Source: Streptomyces parvulus
Lineage (GTDB): Bacteria > Actinomycetota > Actinomycetes > Streptomycetales > Streptomycetaceae
Reading direction: 5' to 3'
Length of the DNA: 64,000 bases
Assembly: GCF_014648855.1 (NCBI RefSeq)
Contig: NZ_BMRX01000009.1
Span: 62,001-126,000 of the forward strand
This document shows, piece after piece, positions 33,979 to 42,413 of this stretch. The notes under the pieces are model-generated. The model had not been told where the DNA came from, made no database searches, and worked only from the letters and a program-made list of their open reading frames with translations. Made by a program: the position numbers and the translations under genes. Position 1 is the stretch's first letter, and each line of letters opens with the position of its first letter.

Positions 33979-36816
33979 TCAACGCGTGTACTGGTAGGTC
34001 GCCGACGCCTGTTCGAAGAGCCGGCCCACCTCGTCCCGTTCGGCCTCCGGGCCCCGCACCTGGACCACGTGGTAGCGGCCGTCGATGAGGATGGCGACGT
34101 TGCGCACGAACAGCTCGCCGCTCGCGCCGGTCCAGGTGAACTGCCCCTCCGCCATGGTCCGTCCGCCGACCTCGATGGTCTTCAGCCCGCTGGAGGTGGC
34201 CCAGCTGGAGGCGCGGTAGGGCGCCAACTCGGGCTCGCTGTCCCGCTGGTAGACCATCGGGTCGTCGCCGAACTCGGAGGTGCGGTCCCGGCCGGGCACG
34301 ACGAGCAGCTCGAAGTCGCCCTTGCCGTACACGACCTGGCCGCTGCCGTTGCGGGGGGTGCGGGTCCAGTCCTCGGCGACGGCGACGCGGAAGCCCTCCG
34401 GGTCCTTGCGCAGGGTGAAGCCGTCGGCGACGTTCGACTGCGTCTCGGTGGAGCCGCCGTCGCTCTCGGAGTCGCCGGGGGTGGGGTCGGGGGAGGTCTG
34501 CTCGGGCCGGGGCTCGCTGCTGACGTCCGGTGAACCGGCGGGCGGCGCCTGGCTCGCGTCACCGGCGGATCCGGTCCGGTCGGCGGCTCCGGAGTCGCCG
34601 GTGTCGTTCTTCGGCAGGAAGAACATGGCGTACGCGACGGCCCCGGCCAGGGCGAGCAGTATCAGCAGGAGCAGGGTGCGGCCGAGGCTGCGCGGGGAGC
34701 GGGCCGGTTCTTCGCGGCCCCGCTTGTGGCGGCCGTGGTGCGCGGGCAGCCCGGCCCGGCGGCGGCGGACCAGCTCACCGCGGCGGCGCAGGATGGGCAG
34801 CCGGCTGTGCGCGGTCTCGGCGGGCGGGGCCGAGACGACGTGCAGGCCGGCCTCCGGCTCGGGCGCGGAGCGCACCAGGGAGCGCAGCCAGCCGCGCAGT
34901 TCCTCGAAGTCGATGCGCTCGGTGGGGTCCTGACGCAGCAGCGACTCGACGACCGGCCGCAGCGGCCCGCACTCCTCGGCGAACGCCGGCGGCTCGGCGC
35001 ACACGATCTGCACCAGTTCGGCGGTGGACTCCTCCGGGTAGGGCGCGTGTCCCTGCACGGCGCGGTAGAGCAGCGCGCCCAGCGCCCACAGGTCGGTGGC
35101 GGGGCCGATGGGCGCGGCCAGCTGCCAGTTCTCGTGCACCGGCCCGGCCTGCTCCGGCGCCCAGCGCTCGGTCACCGGCCCGACGACGGCCATCCGCGTC
35201 TGCCGGGCCCGCTCGGCGGCGAGCGCGGTGGCGGGTCCGCGCGATGCCGGGGTGCGGGCGACGAGGTCGTCCCAGTGCCCGGAGACCGCGGGACCGCCCT
35301 CGTGCGGGGGGTCGGGGTCGCCCTGCCGGGGCACGGGGGGCAGGGCCCGGCCGGGCGCTGCCCCGGGCACGGGCCGGACCCCGGGCCCGCCGGTGGCCCG
35401 CGGCGGGGCGGACGCGGGGTCGCCCCCGGTGCGGGGCGTGGCACCGTGCCAGGCGGTCGTGCCTACGCCGTAGGGGTCGGCGATCTGCCCGGGCGGGGCG
35501 CCCTCGGCGGACCGGCCGGCGGGGTCGGTGCCGTAGGGCGACCCGGTTCCGGTGGGCCGGGAGGACCAGCCCGTGCCGTCGGCACGCCCGGGTCCGTGAC
35601 CTTCGGCGCCCTGGCCCGTGGGGTCGACGGCGTGGCCGGCACCCTCGAAACGCGGGGGCGGCTCCTCGCCCGCCGTGGGCGGGTACGGCGGGCGGTCGGT
35701 GCCGAGGGGGAACGGGGAGCCCGACCCCGGGTGTCCCGCGCCCTGGCCGGGCAGCCCGGGGTGACCTCCCCCGGGTCCCTGGTGCGGCGGGACGGTGGTG
35801 TCGTCGGGGGCGGGGCGGGCGCCCGGCAGGGCCGCGCGGCCGTTCTGGGCCTCCTGGACGCGGGCGGCGGCCCGGGCCCCGGCGCGGTAGGCGGCGATGG
35901 CCCCGGCGCGCGCGGCGCGGACGTCGCCGCTGGTGTCGAGCCGCGCGGGCGCGAGCCCGGCCGGCGTGCCCGGCCCCGCGGCCCCGGGCACCGGCAGCCC
36001 GCCGACGCCCCGCGCCTCGATCGCGGCCCGCCTCGCGGCCTCCGGGTCGGCGTCACCGGGGCCGAGGATTCCGCCCCGCGCCACTGCCGCACCGGACGTC
36101 CCGGGCCCCGTGACGGCCTGGCGGGGCGTGCCGCCGGGGCCGAAGGTGCCGCCCGGGTCGAGCGGGCCGGGCGCGGGGTCCTCGTCCGGCGGCGGGACGG
36201 GGTCGTACCCGCACAGCGCCTCCTCGGCCGCGCCGACCGCCAGGCCGGTCAGCATGACGCGCCCGTCGTCGCAGACCAGCACGGTGCGGGCGGTGATGTT
36301 GCGGTGCACCCAGCCGTAGGTGTGCAGGACGCGCAGCGCGAGGAGGATGTCGGAGGCCACCTCCGCCGCGCGGTACGGCGTCAGCGACTGCTCGGCGAGC
36401 AGCGCGGCCAGCGGCCGCGCGGCGACCAGTTCGCTGACGATCCACAGCGAGCCGCCCTCGGCGAAGACGTCGAAGACCTGGTCGAGCCGCGGGTGGTCGG
36501 GCACGGCGGCGGCGGCCTGCGCGGCCTCGACGGCGCGCCGCACCACGGGGTCGGCCGGGCGCCGGACGCCGCCCCCGGCGGCGGACCGCCTGCCGGGGTG
36601 CCGGGCGCCGCCGTCACGGGCCGTGAAGCCGTCGGGCAGCCCGTCGGCGTCGAGCACCTCCGCCTCGACCACCTCGGGCAACGGCACCTGCCGGACCAGG
36701 ACTTCCTGCCCGCTGTACGTGTCGAAGGCCGGGGTCTCGGTGAGTTCGTACTCGTCGGACGGCGGCAGGGGCAGGCGGTAGCGGTCGGCGAGCACCCGTC
36801 CCGCATAGTCGTCCAC
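33979..36816 (-). CDS. Membrane pseudokinase with long disordered insert (cluster member 4)
   Basis: 945 residues from the GTG at 36816 (GGGGGTGG upstream). The kinase-like fold is split: N-lobe and early C-lobe at about 10-200, then about 340 residues of Pro/Gly-rich low complexity, then the rest (ERWAPEQ, TDLWALGALLYRAV) at about 545-650. Key catalytic residues are gone: VLVRQV for VAVK, HRNITART for HRDxKxxN, LTGLAVG for DFG, and no Gly loop. One membrane helix (about 709-731) and an external domain (EGFRVAVAEDWTRTP) like those of its active neighbours. It probably acts as a scaffold or allosteric partner rather than an enzyme. Confidence 0.9.
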   Translation of the reverse strand: MDDYAGRVLADRYRLPLPPSDEYELTETPAFDTYSGQEVLVRQVPLPEVVEAEVLDADGLPDGFTARDGGARHPGRRSAAGGGVRRPADPVVRRAVEAAQAAAAVPDHPRLDQVFDVFAEGGSLWIVSELVAARPLAALLAEQSLTPYRAAEVASDILLALRVLHTYGWVHRNITARTVLVCDDGRVMLTGLAVGAAEEALCGYDPVPPPDEDPAPGPLDPGGTFGPGGTPRQAVTGPGTSGAAVARGGILGPGDADPEAARRAAIEARGVGGLPVPGAAGPGTPAGLAPARLDTSGDVRAARAGAIAAYRAGARAAARVQEAQNGRAALPGARPAPDDTTVPPHQGPGGGHPGLPGQGAGHPGSGSPFPLGTDRPPYPPTAGEEPPPRFEGAGHAVDPTGQGAEGHGPGRADGTGWSSRPTGTGSPYGTDPAGRSAEGAPPGQIADPYGVGTTAWHGATPRTGGDPASAPPRATGGPGVRPVPGAAPGRALPPVPRQGDPDPPHEGGPAVSGHWDDLVARTPASRGPATALAAERARQTRMAVVGPVTERWAPEQAGPVHENWQLAAPIGPATDLWALGALLYRAVQGHAPYPEESTAELVQIVCAEPPAFAEECGPLRPVVESLLRQDPTERIDFEELRGWLRSLVRSAPEPEAGLHVVSAPPAETAHSRLPILRRRGELVRRRRAGLPAHHGRHKRGREEPARSPRSLGRTLLLLILLALAGAVAYAMFFLPKNDTGDSGAADRTGSAGDASQAPPAGSPDVSSEPRPEQTSPDPTPGDSESDGGSTETQSNVADGFTLRKDPEGFRVAVAEDWTRTPRNGSGQVVYGKGDFELLVVPGRDRTSEFGDDPMVYQRDSEPELAPYRASSWATSSGLKTIEVGGRTMAEGQFTWTGASGELFVRNVAILIDGRYHVVQVRGPEAERDEVGRLFEQASATYQYTR

Positions 36817-36968
36817 GTCGCCACCCCCGGCAGCCCGTCGGTCAATTCCGTTCGCCCGGCGGGCCGTTCCGGCTGCGTACGGTCCGCAAGCACTCACGAT
36901 ACGTGCCGGAGGCAACCCGCAAAGAGCTGATGCCAGATATCGCGCCGCTCAAACCCGGGCCCGCCCGC

Positions 36969-38993
36969 TCAGGACTTGGGTTCGAAGGTCTCCGTCAGGG
37001 TCCGCCAGGTGTCCCGCCGCAGGTCGCCGTCCCAGTCGTCGGCCCTGGCGGTGTACATGAGCGCGTAGCCCTGGTCGCCGCTGACCACGAAACCCCGGTC
37101 CACGGTGCGGTAGTCGGTGCCGCCGTCGGCGTAGGTGAACTCCCAGTCGGCCGTGTTCCAGCCCCGGTAGTCCACCTTCTCTATGCGGATCTTCTTGTAC
37201 TGCGAGCGGACCATGTACCGCTCCTGGTTCTTCCAGTCGGCGACTGGGTCCCCCTTGGGGGTGGAGGTCCAGGCGACCAGCAGCTTCTGTCCGGAGGGGC
37301 CGGTGAACCGGTCGCCCGAGGCGCCCGTGGAGCTGAACCTCCAGCCCTCGGGCAGCCCGATGCGGTAGCCCTGGCCGCCCTTGTGGGTGGCGGCCGCGCC
37401 CTTGCCCGCGCCGGACTCGCCGGTGCCCGGCGACTTGCCGCCCGCGTCGCCGGACGCGCTCGCGCCGTCGTCCGGCGCGCTGGACGCGTCCTGGTCCTCG
37501 GCGGGGTCGGAGGCGGCGCCGTCGGTGCCGGTGCCGCCCTCGTCGTCCTGCTTGGTCTCGTCGCTCGGGCCCGCCGATGCGGTGGTCCCGCCGCCGGCGC
37601 CCTCGGCGCCCTTGTCGTCGCCGCCGCCGAGGGTGAGGGCCAGCACGGTGCCGAGCACGGCGAGGGCCACGACCACGGCGATGACGATCAGCGTCCGGCG
37701 CGGCACCACGTCGGTGAGCGGCGCCCGGGGGACGGGCCTGGCCGGCAGGTCCGGCGGCGGCACCACGGGCCAGCCGGAACTGCGCGCGCCGCCCGAGGCG
37801 TTCCCGCTCTGCGCACCGGTGCCGGAACCCTGCGTGGATCCCGTGGCGGCGGCCGCGGTGCCACCGGAGGCGGCGGTCCCGGACGTGCCGTCCCGCGTGG
37901 CGCCGGAGTCGGCGCCGGTCCCGGAGCCCGTACCGCCCTGCCCGCCGCGCGAGGCGGCGGCCGCGCCGGCCGCGCCCGCCCCGACGGCGGCCTTGCGCAC
38001 GGAGCGCAGCGCGCCGCGCAGTCGCTCCCCGGCCTCCTCGGCCCGCTTGCCGCCGGTGCCGCCCCGCCGCGTCCGCTCGTCCGGCTGGGGCGGGATCGGT
38101 ACGACCTTGGTGGCCTCGGCCGGATCGATCTCGTCGGCCGCCGGAGCGTGGATGACCTTGGTCAGCATGGCGCGGGCGGCGGCGTCGTCGAGCCGGAGGG
38201 CGGGGTCCTTGTTGAGCAGCCCGTAGATGACGTCCCGCAGCGGGCCGGCGTTCTTCGGCTCCTCCAGGTTCTCCGTCATCACCGCGGTGAGGGTCGCGAT
38301 CGCGGAGCCCTTGTCGTAGGGCGGGGTGCCCTCCACGGCGGCGTACAGCAGCCCGCCGAGCGACCAGAGGTCGGCGGCCGGACCGGGCTTGTGGCCGCGG
38401 GCGCGCTCCGGGGAGATGTAGGAGGGGGCGCCGACGAGCATGCCGGTGGAGGTGATCGACGGGTCGCCCTCGACCTGGGCGATGCCGAAGTCGGTGAGCA
38501 CGACGCGGCCGTCCTCGGAGATCAGCACGTTGGACGGCTTCACGTCGCGGTGCAGGATGCCCTCGCGGTGCGCCGAGCGCAGCACGTCGAGGACGGCGAG
38601 GCCGACCTCCGCGGCGCGCTTCGGGTCCAGCAGGCCGTCCTCGCGGATGGCCTCGGCGAGCGACTTGCCCTCGACGAGTTCCATCACGATCCAGGGCCGG
38701 TCGTCCTCCTCGACCACGTCGTAGACGGTGACGGCGCCGTTGTTGCGGATCCGCGCGATCGCCTTGGCCTCGCGCAGCGTGCGCGTGATCAGGCGCCGCT
38801 TCTCCTCCTCGTCGATGTTCCCGGGGAACCGCAGCTCCTTGACGGCGACCGTGCGCCCCAGGGTCTCGTCCTCGGCCCGCCACACGGTGCCCATGCCGCC
38901 GCGGCCGAGCACGTCCCCCAGCCGGTAACGCCCGGCGAGGAGACGTGCGCTCTTGTCCGTACGGGGTGTCCCCGCCCGCTCCGCGTCCGACAT
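36969..38993 (-). CDS. Membrane Ser/Thr protein kinase (cluster member 5)
   Basis: 674 residues from the ATG at 38993 (GAGGGG upstream; an ATG at 39005 is possible). Intact kinase domain (about 17-285): GRGGMGTVW, VAVKELR, HRDVKPSN, TDFGIA and YISPE in the APE position. A Gly/Ala/Ser-rich linker of about 100 residues precedes the helix (about 431-452), then an acidic linker and an external domain with GYRIGLPEGWRF. First gene of the kinase cluster in transcription order, 147 bp from glpD. Confidence 0.92.
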   Translation of the reverse strand: MSDAERAGTPRTDKSARLLAGRYRLGDVLGRGGMGTVWRAEDETLGRTVAVKELRFPGNIDEEEKRRLITRTLREAKAIARIRNNGAVTVYDVVEEDDRPWIVMELVEGKSLAEAIREDGLLDPKRAAEVGLAVLDVLRSAHREGILHRDVKPSNVLISEDGRVVLTDFGIAQVEGDPSITSTGMLVGAPSYISPERARGHKPGPAADLWSLGGLLYAAVEGTPPYDKGSAIATLTAVMTENLEEPKNAGPLRDVIYGLLNKDPALRLDDAAARAMLTKVIHAPAADEIDPAEATKVVPIPPQPDERTRRGGTGGKRAEEAGERLRGALRSVRKAAVGAGAAGAAAASRGGQGGTGSGTGADSGATRDGTSGTAASGGTAAAATGSTQGSGTGAQSGNASGGARSSGWPVVPPPDLPARPVPRAPLTDVVPRRTLIVIAVVVALAVLGTVLALTLGGGDDKGAEGAGGGTTASAGPSDETKQDDEGGTGTDGAASDPAEDQDASSAPDDGASASGDAGGKSPGTGESGAGKGAAATHKGGQGYRIGLPEGWRFSSTGASGDRFTGPSGQKLLVAWTSTPKGDPVADWKNQERYMVRSQYKKIRIEKVDYRGWNTADWEFTYADGGTDYRTVDRGFVVSGDQGYALMYTARADDWDGDLRRDTWRTLTETFEPKS

Positions 38994-39140
38994 GCGTCCC
39001 CTCATGCAACCCGCCCTGACAGAGCCTTCATTGTCCCTCACGCGACAAGTGCTCGATGCCCAGGGTGCCACTGGGGCCGGACGGACGCGGGGGAGACGTG
39101 GTGCGGCGGGCCCGAGGGTCCGGGTCCGCCGCTCCGGCCG

Positions 39141-40847
39141 CTACTTGGACACGATGTCCGGCGCCCCGAGCCGGGCCGCGTCGGCCGTCAGGTCGTCCGG
39201 CTGGCGCTGCGACTCGCGTTCGGCCTCGACGCGCTTCTCGTAGTGCTGGACCTCGCGTTCGATCTGGTCCTTGTCCCAGCCCAGCACCGGCGCCATCAGC
39301 TCGGCGGCCTCGCGGGCGCTGCGCGTACCGCGGTCGAAGGTCTCGATGGAGATGCGGGTGCGGCGGGTGAGGACGTCGTCCAGGTGCCGCGCGCCCTCGT
39401 GCGAGGCGGCGTAGACGACCTCGGCGCGCAGGTAGTCGTCGGCCGCCTGGAGCGGTTGGCCCAGCGAGGGGTCCTCGGCGACCAGTTCCAGCACCTCCTC
39501 GGCCAGCGAGCCGTACCGGTTGAGGAGGTGCTCGACGCGCACCACGTGCAGGCCGGTGCGCGCGGCGATCCGCGCCCGCGCGTTCCACAGCGCGTGGTAG
39601 CCCTCGGCGCCGAGCAGCGGGGTCTCCTCGGTGACGCTGTCGGCGACCCGTAGGTCGAGGCCGTGCACCGCCTCGTCCACCGCGTCCTTGGCCATCACCC
39701 GGTACGTCGTGTACTTGCCGCCCGCCACGACGACCAGGCCCGGCACCGGGTGCGCGACGGTGTGCTCGCGCGAGAGCTTGCTGGTGGCGTCGGACTCGCC
39801 GGCCAGCAGCGGGCGCAGCCCCGCGTAGACGCCCTCGACGTCGTCGCGTGTGAGGGGCACCGACAGCACCGAGTTGACGTGCTCCAGGAGGTAGTCGATG
39901 TCCGCGCTGGAGGCGGCGGGGTGGGCCTTGTCGAGGTCCCAGTCGGTGTCCGTGGTGCCGATGATCCAGTGCCGGCCCCAGGGGATGACGAACAGCACGG
40001 ACTTCTCGGTGCGCAGGATCAGCCCGCTGGTGGAGTGGATGCGGTCCTTCGGCACGACCAGGTGGATGCCCTTGGAGGCGCGGACGTGGAACTGGCCGCG
40101 CTCGCCCACCATCGACTGGGTGTCGTCGGTCCACACGCCGGTCGCGTTCACGATCTGCTTGGCGCGGATGTCGTACTCGCCGCCCGCCTCGACGTCCTGC
40201 ACGCGGGCGCCGACCACGCGTTCGCCCTCGCGAATGAAGGATGTGACCCGCGCGCGGTTGGCGACCCGGGCGCCGTAGGCCGCGGCGGTGCGCACCAGGG
40301 TGGCGACGAAGCGGGCGTCGTCCATCTGCGCGTCGTAGTACTGGAGCGCGCCGACGAGCGCGTCCTTCTTCAACGCGGGTGCCACCCGCAGGGCGTGAGA
40401 GCGGCTCAGGTGACGGTGCATCGGCAGGCCGCGTCCGTGGCCGCGGGCCATGGACATGGCGTCGTAGAGCGCGACGCCCGAGCCCGCGTACAGCCGCTCC
40501 CAGCCCTTGTGCTGCAAGGGGTAGAGGAACGGCACCGGCTTCACCAGGTGCGGCGCCAGCCGTTCGAGCAGCAGGCCGCGCTCCTTCAGCGCCTCGCGGA
40601 CGAGCGCGAAGTCGAGCATCTCCAGATAGCGCAGGCCGCCGTGGATCAGCTTGCTGGACCGGCTGGAGGTGCCCGACGCCCAGTCCCGCGCCTCGACCAG
40701 GCCGGTCGACAGACCGCGCGTCACGGCGTCCAGCGCGGTGCCCGCGCCGACCACGCCGGCGCCCACCACCAGTACGTCCAGTTCGCGCTCGGCCATGGCC
40801 GCGAGCGACTCGGCGCGCTGCGCCGGCCCCAGTGTCGCTGTCCTCAC
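39141..40847 (-). CDS. glpD: Aerobic glycerol-3-phosphate dehydrogenase
   Basis: 568 residues from the GTG at 40847, five bases after GGAGG. FAD motif VLVVGAGVVGAGTALDAVTRGLS is followed by RSSKLIHGGLRYLE, typical of GlpD, and conserved core motifs such as VVVAGGKYTTYRVMAKD. It oxidises glycerol 3-phosphate to dihydroxyacetone phosphate and passes electrons to the quinone pool at the membrane. No glpF or glpK is adjacent. Divergent from the sugar-dehydrogenase homologue across 287 bp. Confidence 0.96.
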   Translation of the reverse strand: MRTATLGPAQRAESLAAMAERELDVLVVGAGVVGAGTALDAVTRGLSTGLVEARDWASGTSSRSSKLIHGGLRYLEMLDFALVREALKERGLLLERLAPHLVKPVPFLYPLQHKGWERLYAGSGVALYDAMSMARGHGRGLPMHRHLSRSHALRVAPALKKDALVGALQYYDAQMDDARFVATLVRTAAAYGARVANRARVTSFIREGERVVGARVQDVEAGGEYDIRAKQIVNATGVWTDDTQSMVGERGQFHVRASKGIHLVVPKDRIHSTSGLILRTEKSVLFVIPWGRHWIIGTTDTDWDLDKAHPAASSADIDYLLEHVNSVLSVPLTRDDVEGVYAGLRPLLAGESDATSKLSREHTVAHPVPGLVVVAGGKYTTYRVMAKDAVDEAVHGLDLRVADSVTEETPLLGAEGYHALWNARARIAARTGLHVVRVEHLLNRYGSLAEEVLELVAEDPSLGQPLQAADDYLRAEVVYAASHEGARHLDDVLTRRTRISIETFDRGTRSAREAAELMAPVLGWDKDQIEREVQHYEKRVEAERESQRQPDDLTADAARLGAPDIVSK

Positions 40848-41134
40848 TGCTGCCTCCCGCTGTGGTCTCGCGTCGGCCGCACCCGTCGGGCGAAGCCCGG
40901 GTCCTCGTACCCACCATGCCCAGATTCTGTCCGGCCTGCCCGACATCGGCCGCCGCACGCTCCCCGCCTGTGGACAACTTCCCGCAGGTCACCGTCGAAA
41001 CTCACCCGAAACGAGGCGGATCAATCCCACAAATCGGTCATATTTACTCCTAGTCTGACGTTGTGCTCGCCCATCCTGTCCACCGGGCTTGCGCACCTGT
41101 CCCGCTTCGGCTACTGGGAAGGACGGCCCACGCC

Positions 41135-42343
41135 ATGCCCGCAGATCTCGCCGTCATCGGACTCGGCCCGTACGGCCTGCCCCTGGCCCAGGCCGCCGTC
41201 GCCGCCGGCATCCCCACCCTCGGCTACAAGACCGGCCCCGAGGCCGGCCCCCTCTCCCCCGCCGAGCTGCGCCGGATGCTCTCGGGGGGCTTCCGGACCG
41301 CCGCGGGACCGGCCGAGCTGGGCCGGGTGCGCACCGCGGTCATCTGCGCGCCCACCCCGCCGGCACCGGACGGCGGCCTCGACCTCACCCAGGTCGAGGC
41401 CGCGGCCCGCACGCTGGCCGCCCACATGCGCCCGCACACCACGGTGATCCTGGAGTCCCCGGTGCGGCCGGGGACCACGGAGGAGTTCCTGCGCCCGATC
41501 CTGGAACAGGGCTCCGGACTGCGCGCGGGCCGCGACTTCCACCTCGCCTACTCCCCCAGCCGCGTCGACCCCGGCAACCGCGACTTCACGCCCGCCAACA
41601 CCCCGAAGGTCATCGGCGGCCTCACCCCCGCCTGCACCGAGTCGGCCGCCGCCTTCTACGGCCGCCTCACCGACAAGGTGGTACGCGCGCGTGGCCCCCG
41701 CGAGGCGGAGACGGTGCAGCTGCTTGAGACCAATTTCCGCCACGTCAACATCGCGCTCGTCAACGAGATGGCCGTCCTCTGCGACGACCTCGGCGTCGAC
41801 CTGTGGGACGTACTGCGCTGCGCCGAGACCAAGCCCTTCGGCTTCCAGGCCTTCCGCCCCGGCCCCGGCGTCGGCGGCCACTCCGTCCCCCAGGACCTGA
41901 CCGGCCAGGCCCCCCACAGCCTGCGCATGGTCGAGGTCGCCCAGCGGGTCAACGCGCAGATGCCCCGCTACGTCGTCCAGCGCGCCGCCGCCCTGCTCAA
42001 CGAGCACGGCAAGTCGGCGCGCGGCGCCCGCGTCCTGCTCCTCGGCGTCACCTACAAGGCCGACCTCGCCGACCAGCAGGCCACGCCGGCCGAGGAGATC
42101 GCGACCCGCCTGATGGGCCTGGGCGCCGCCGTCAGCTACCACGACCCGCACATCCCGTCCTGGAACGTCGCCGGGCGCCCGGTCCCCCGGGCGGACTCCC
42201 TCTACGAGGCCGCCGCCGACGCCGACCTCACGATCCTGCTCCAGCAGCACCGCACGTACGACCTCCAGGGCCTGTCGGTGAAGGCCCAGCTCCTGCTGGA
42301 CACGCGCGGGGCGACGCCCACGGGCGCGGCGCACCGGCTCTGA
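41135..42343 (+). CDS. Nucleotide-sugar dehydrogenase homologue lacking catalytic residues
   Basis: 402 residues; ATG at 41135. A GTG at 41063 in the same frame could start a leaderless longer form, since a TAGTCT box lies at 41051-41056. It has the UDP-glucose/UDP-ManNAc dehydrogenase architecture: NAD motif VIGLGPYGLPLA, ESPVRPGTTEEF, SPSRVDPGN, central RHVNIALVNEMA, GPGVGGH, and C-terminal LLGVTYKADLADQQ. However, the nucleophilic Cys of GGHCIP is Ser (GGHSVPQD), the catalytic Lys of VKLxEN is Gln (VQLLET) and the following Asn is displaced. Four-electron oxidation to the uronic acid is therefore unlikely. Role unknown. Confidence 0.85.
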   Translation: MPADLAVIGLGPYGLPLAQAAVAAGIPTLGYKTGPEAGPLSPAELRRMLSGGFRTAAGPAELGRVRTAVICAPTPPAPDGGLDLTQVEAAARTLAAHMRPHTTVILESPVRPGTTEEFLRPILEQGSGLRAGRDFHLAYSPSRVDPGNRDFTPANTPKVIGGLTPACTESAAAFYGRLTDKVVRARGPREAETVQLLETNFRHVNIALVNEMAVLCDDLGVDLWDVLRCAETKPFGFQAFRPGPGVGGHSVPQDLTGQAPHSLRMVEVAQRVNAQMPRYVVQRAAALLNEHGKSARGARVLLLGVTYKADLADQQATPAEEIATRLMGLGAAVSYHDPHIPSWNVAGRPVPRADSLYEAAADADLTILLQQHRTYDLQGLSVKAQLLLDTRGATPTGAAHRL

Positions 42344-42361
42344 GCGGGGCCGGACCGGCGA

Positions 42362-42395
42362 GAAGGGGCCCGGAGCGACTGCTCCGGGCCCCTTC
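42362..42395. terminator. Bidirectional terminator between the sugar-dehydrogenase homologue and guaB3
   Basis: Perfect 15-bp stem GAAGGGGCCCGGAGC (42362-42376) / GCTCCGGGCCCCTTC (42381-42395), GACT loop, placed between the stops of two convergent genes. Confidence 0.8.
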
Positions 42396-42413
42396 GCTAC
42401 GCCGTCCGGGTGA

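Noticed and set aside
41063..41134. GTG start giving a leaderless, 24-residue longer sugar-dehydrogenase homologue
   Set aside because: A TAGTCT box at the right distance makes it conceivable, but the extra residues do not resemble the family and the Rossmann fold begins normally at 41135.
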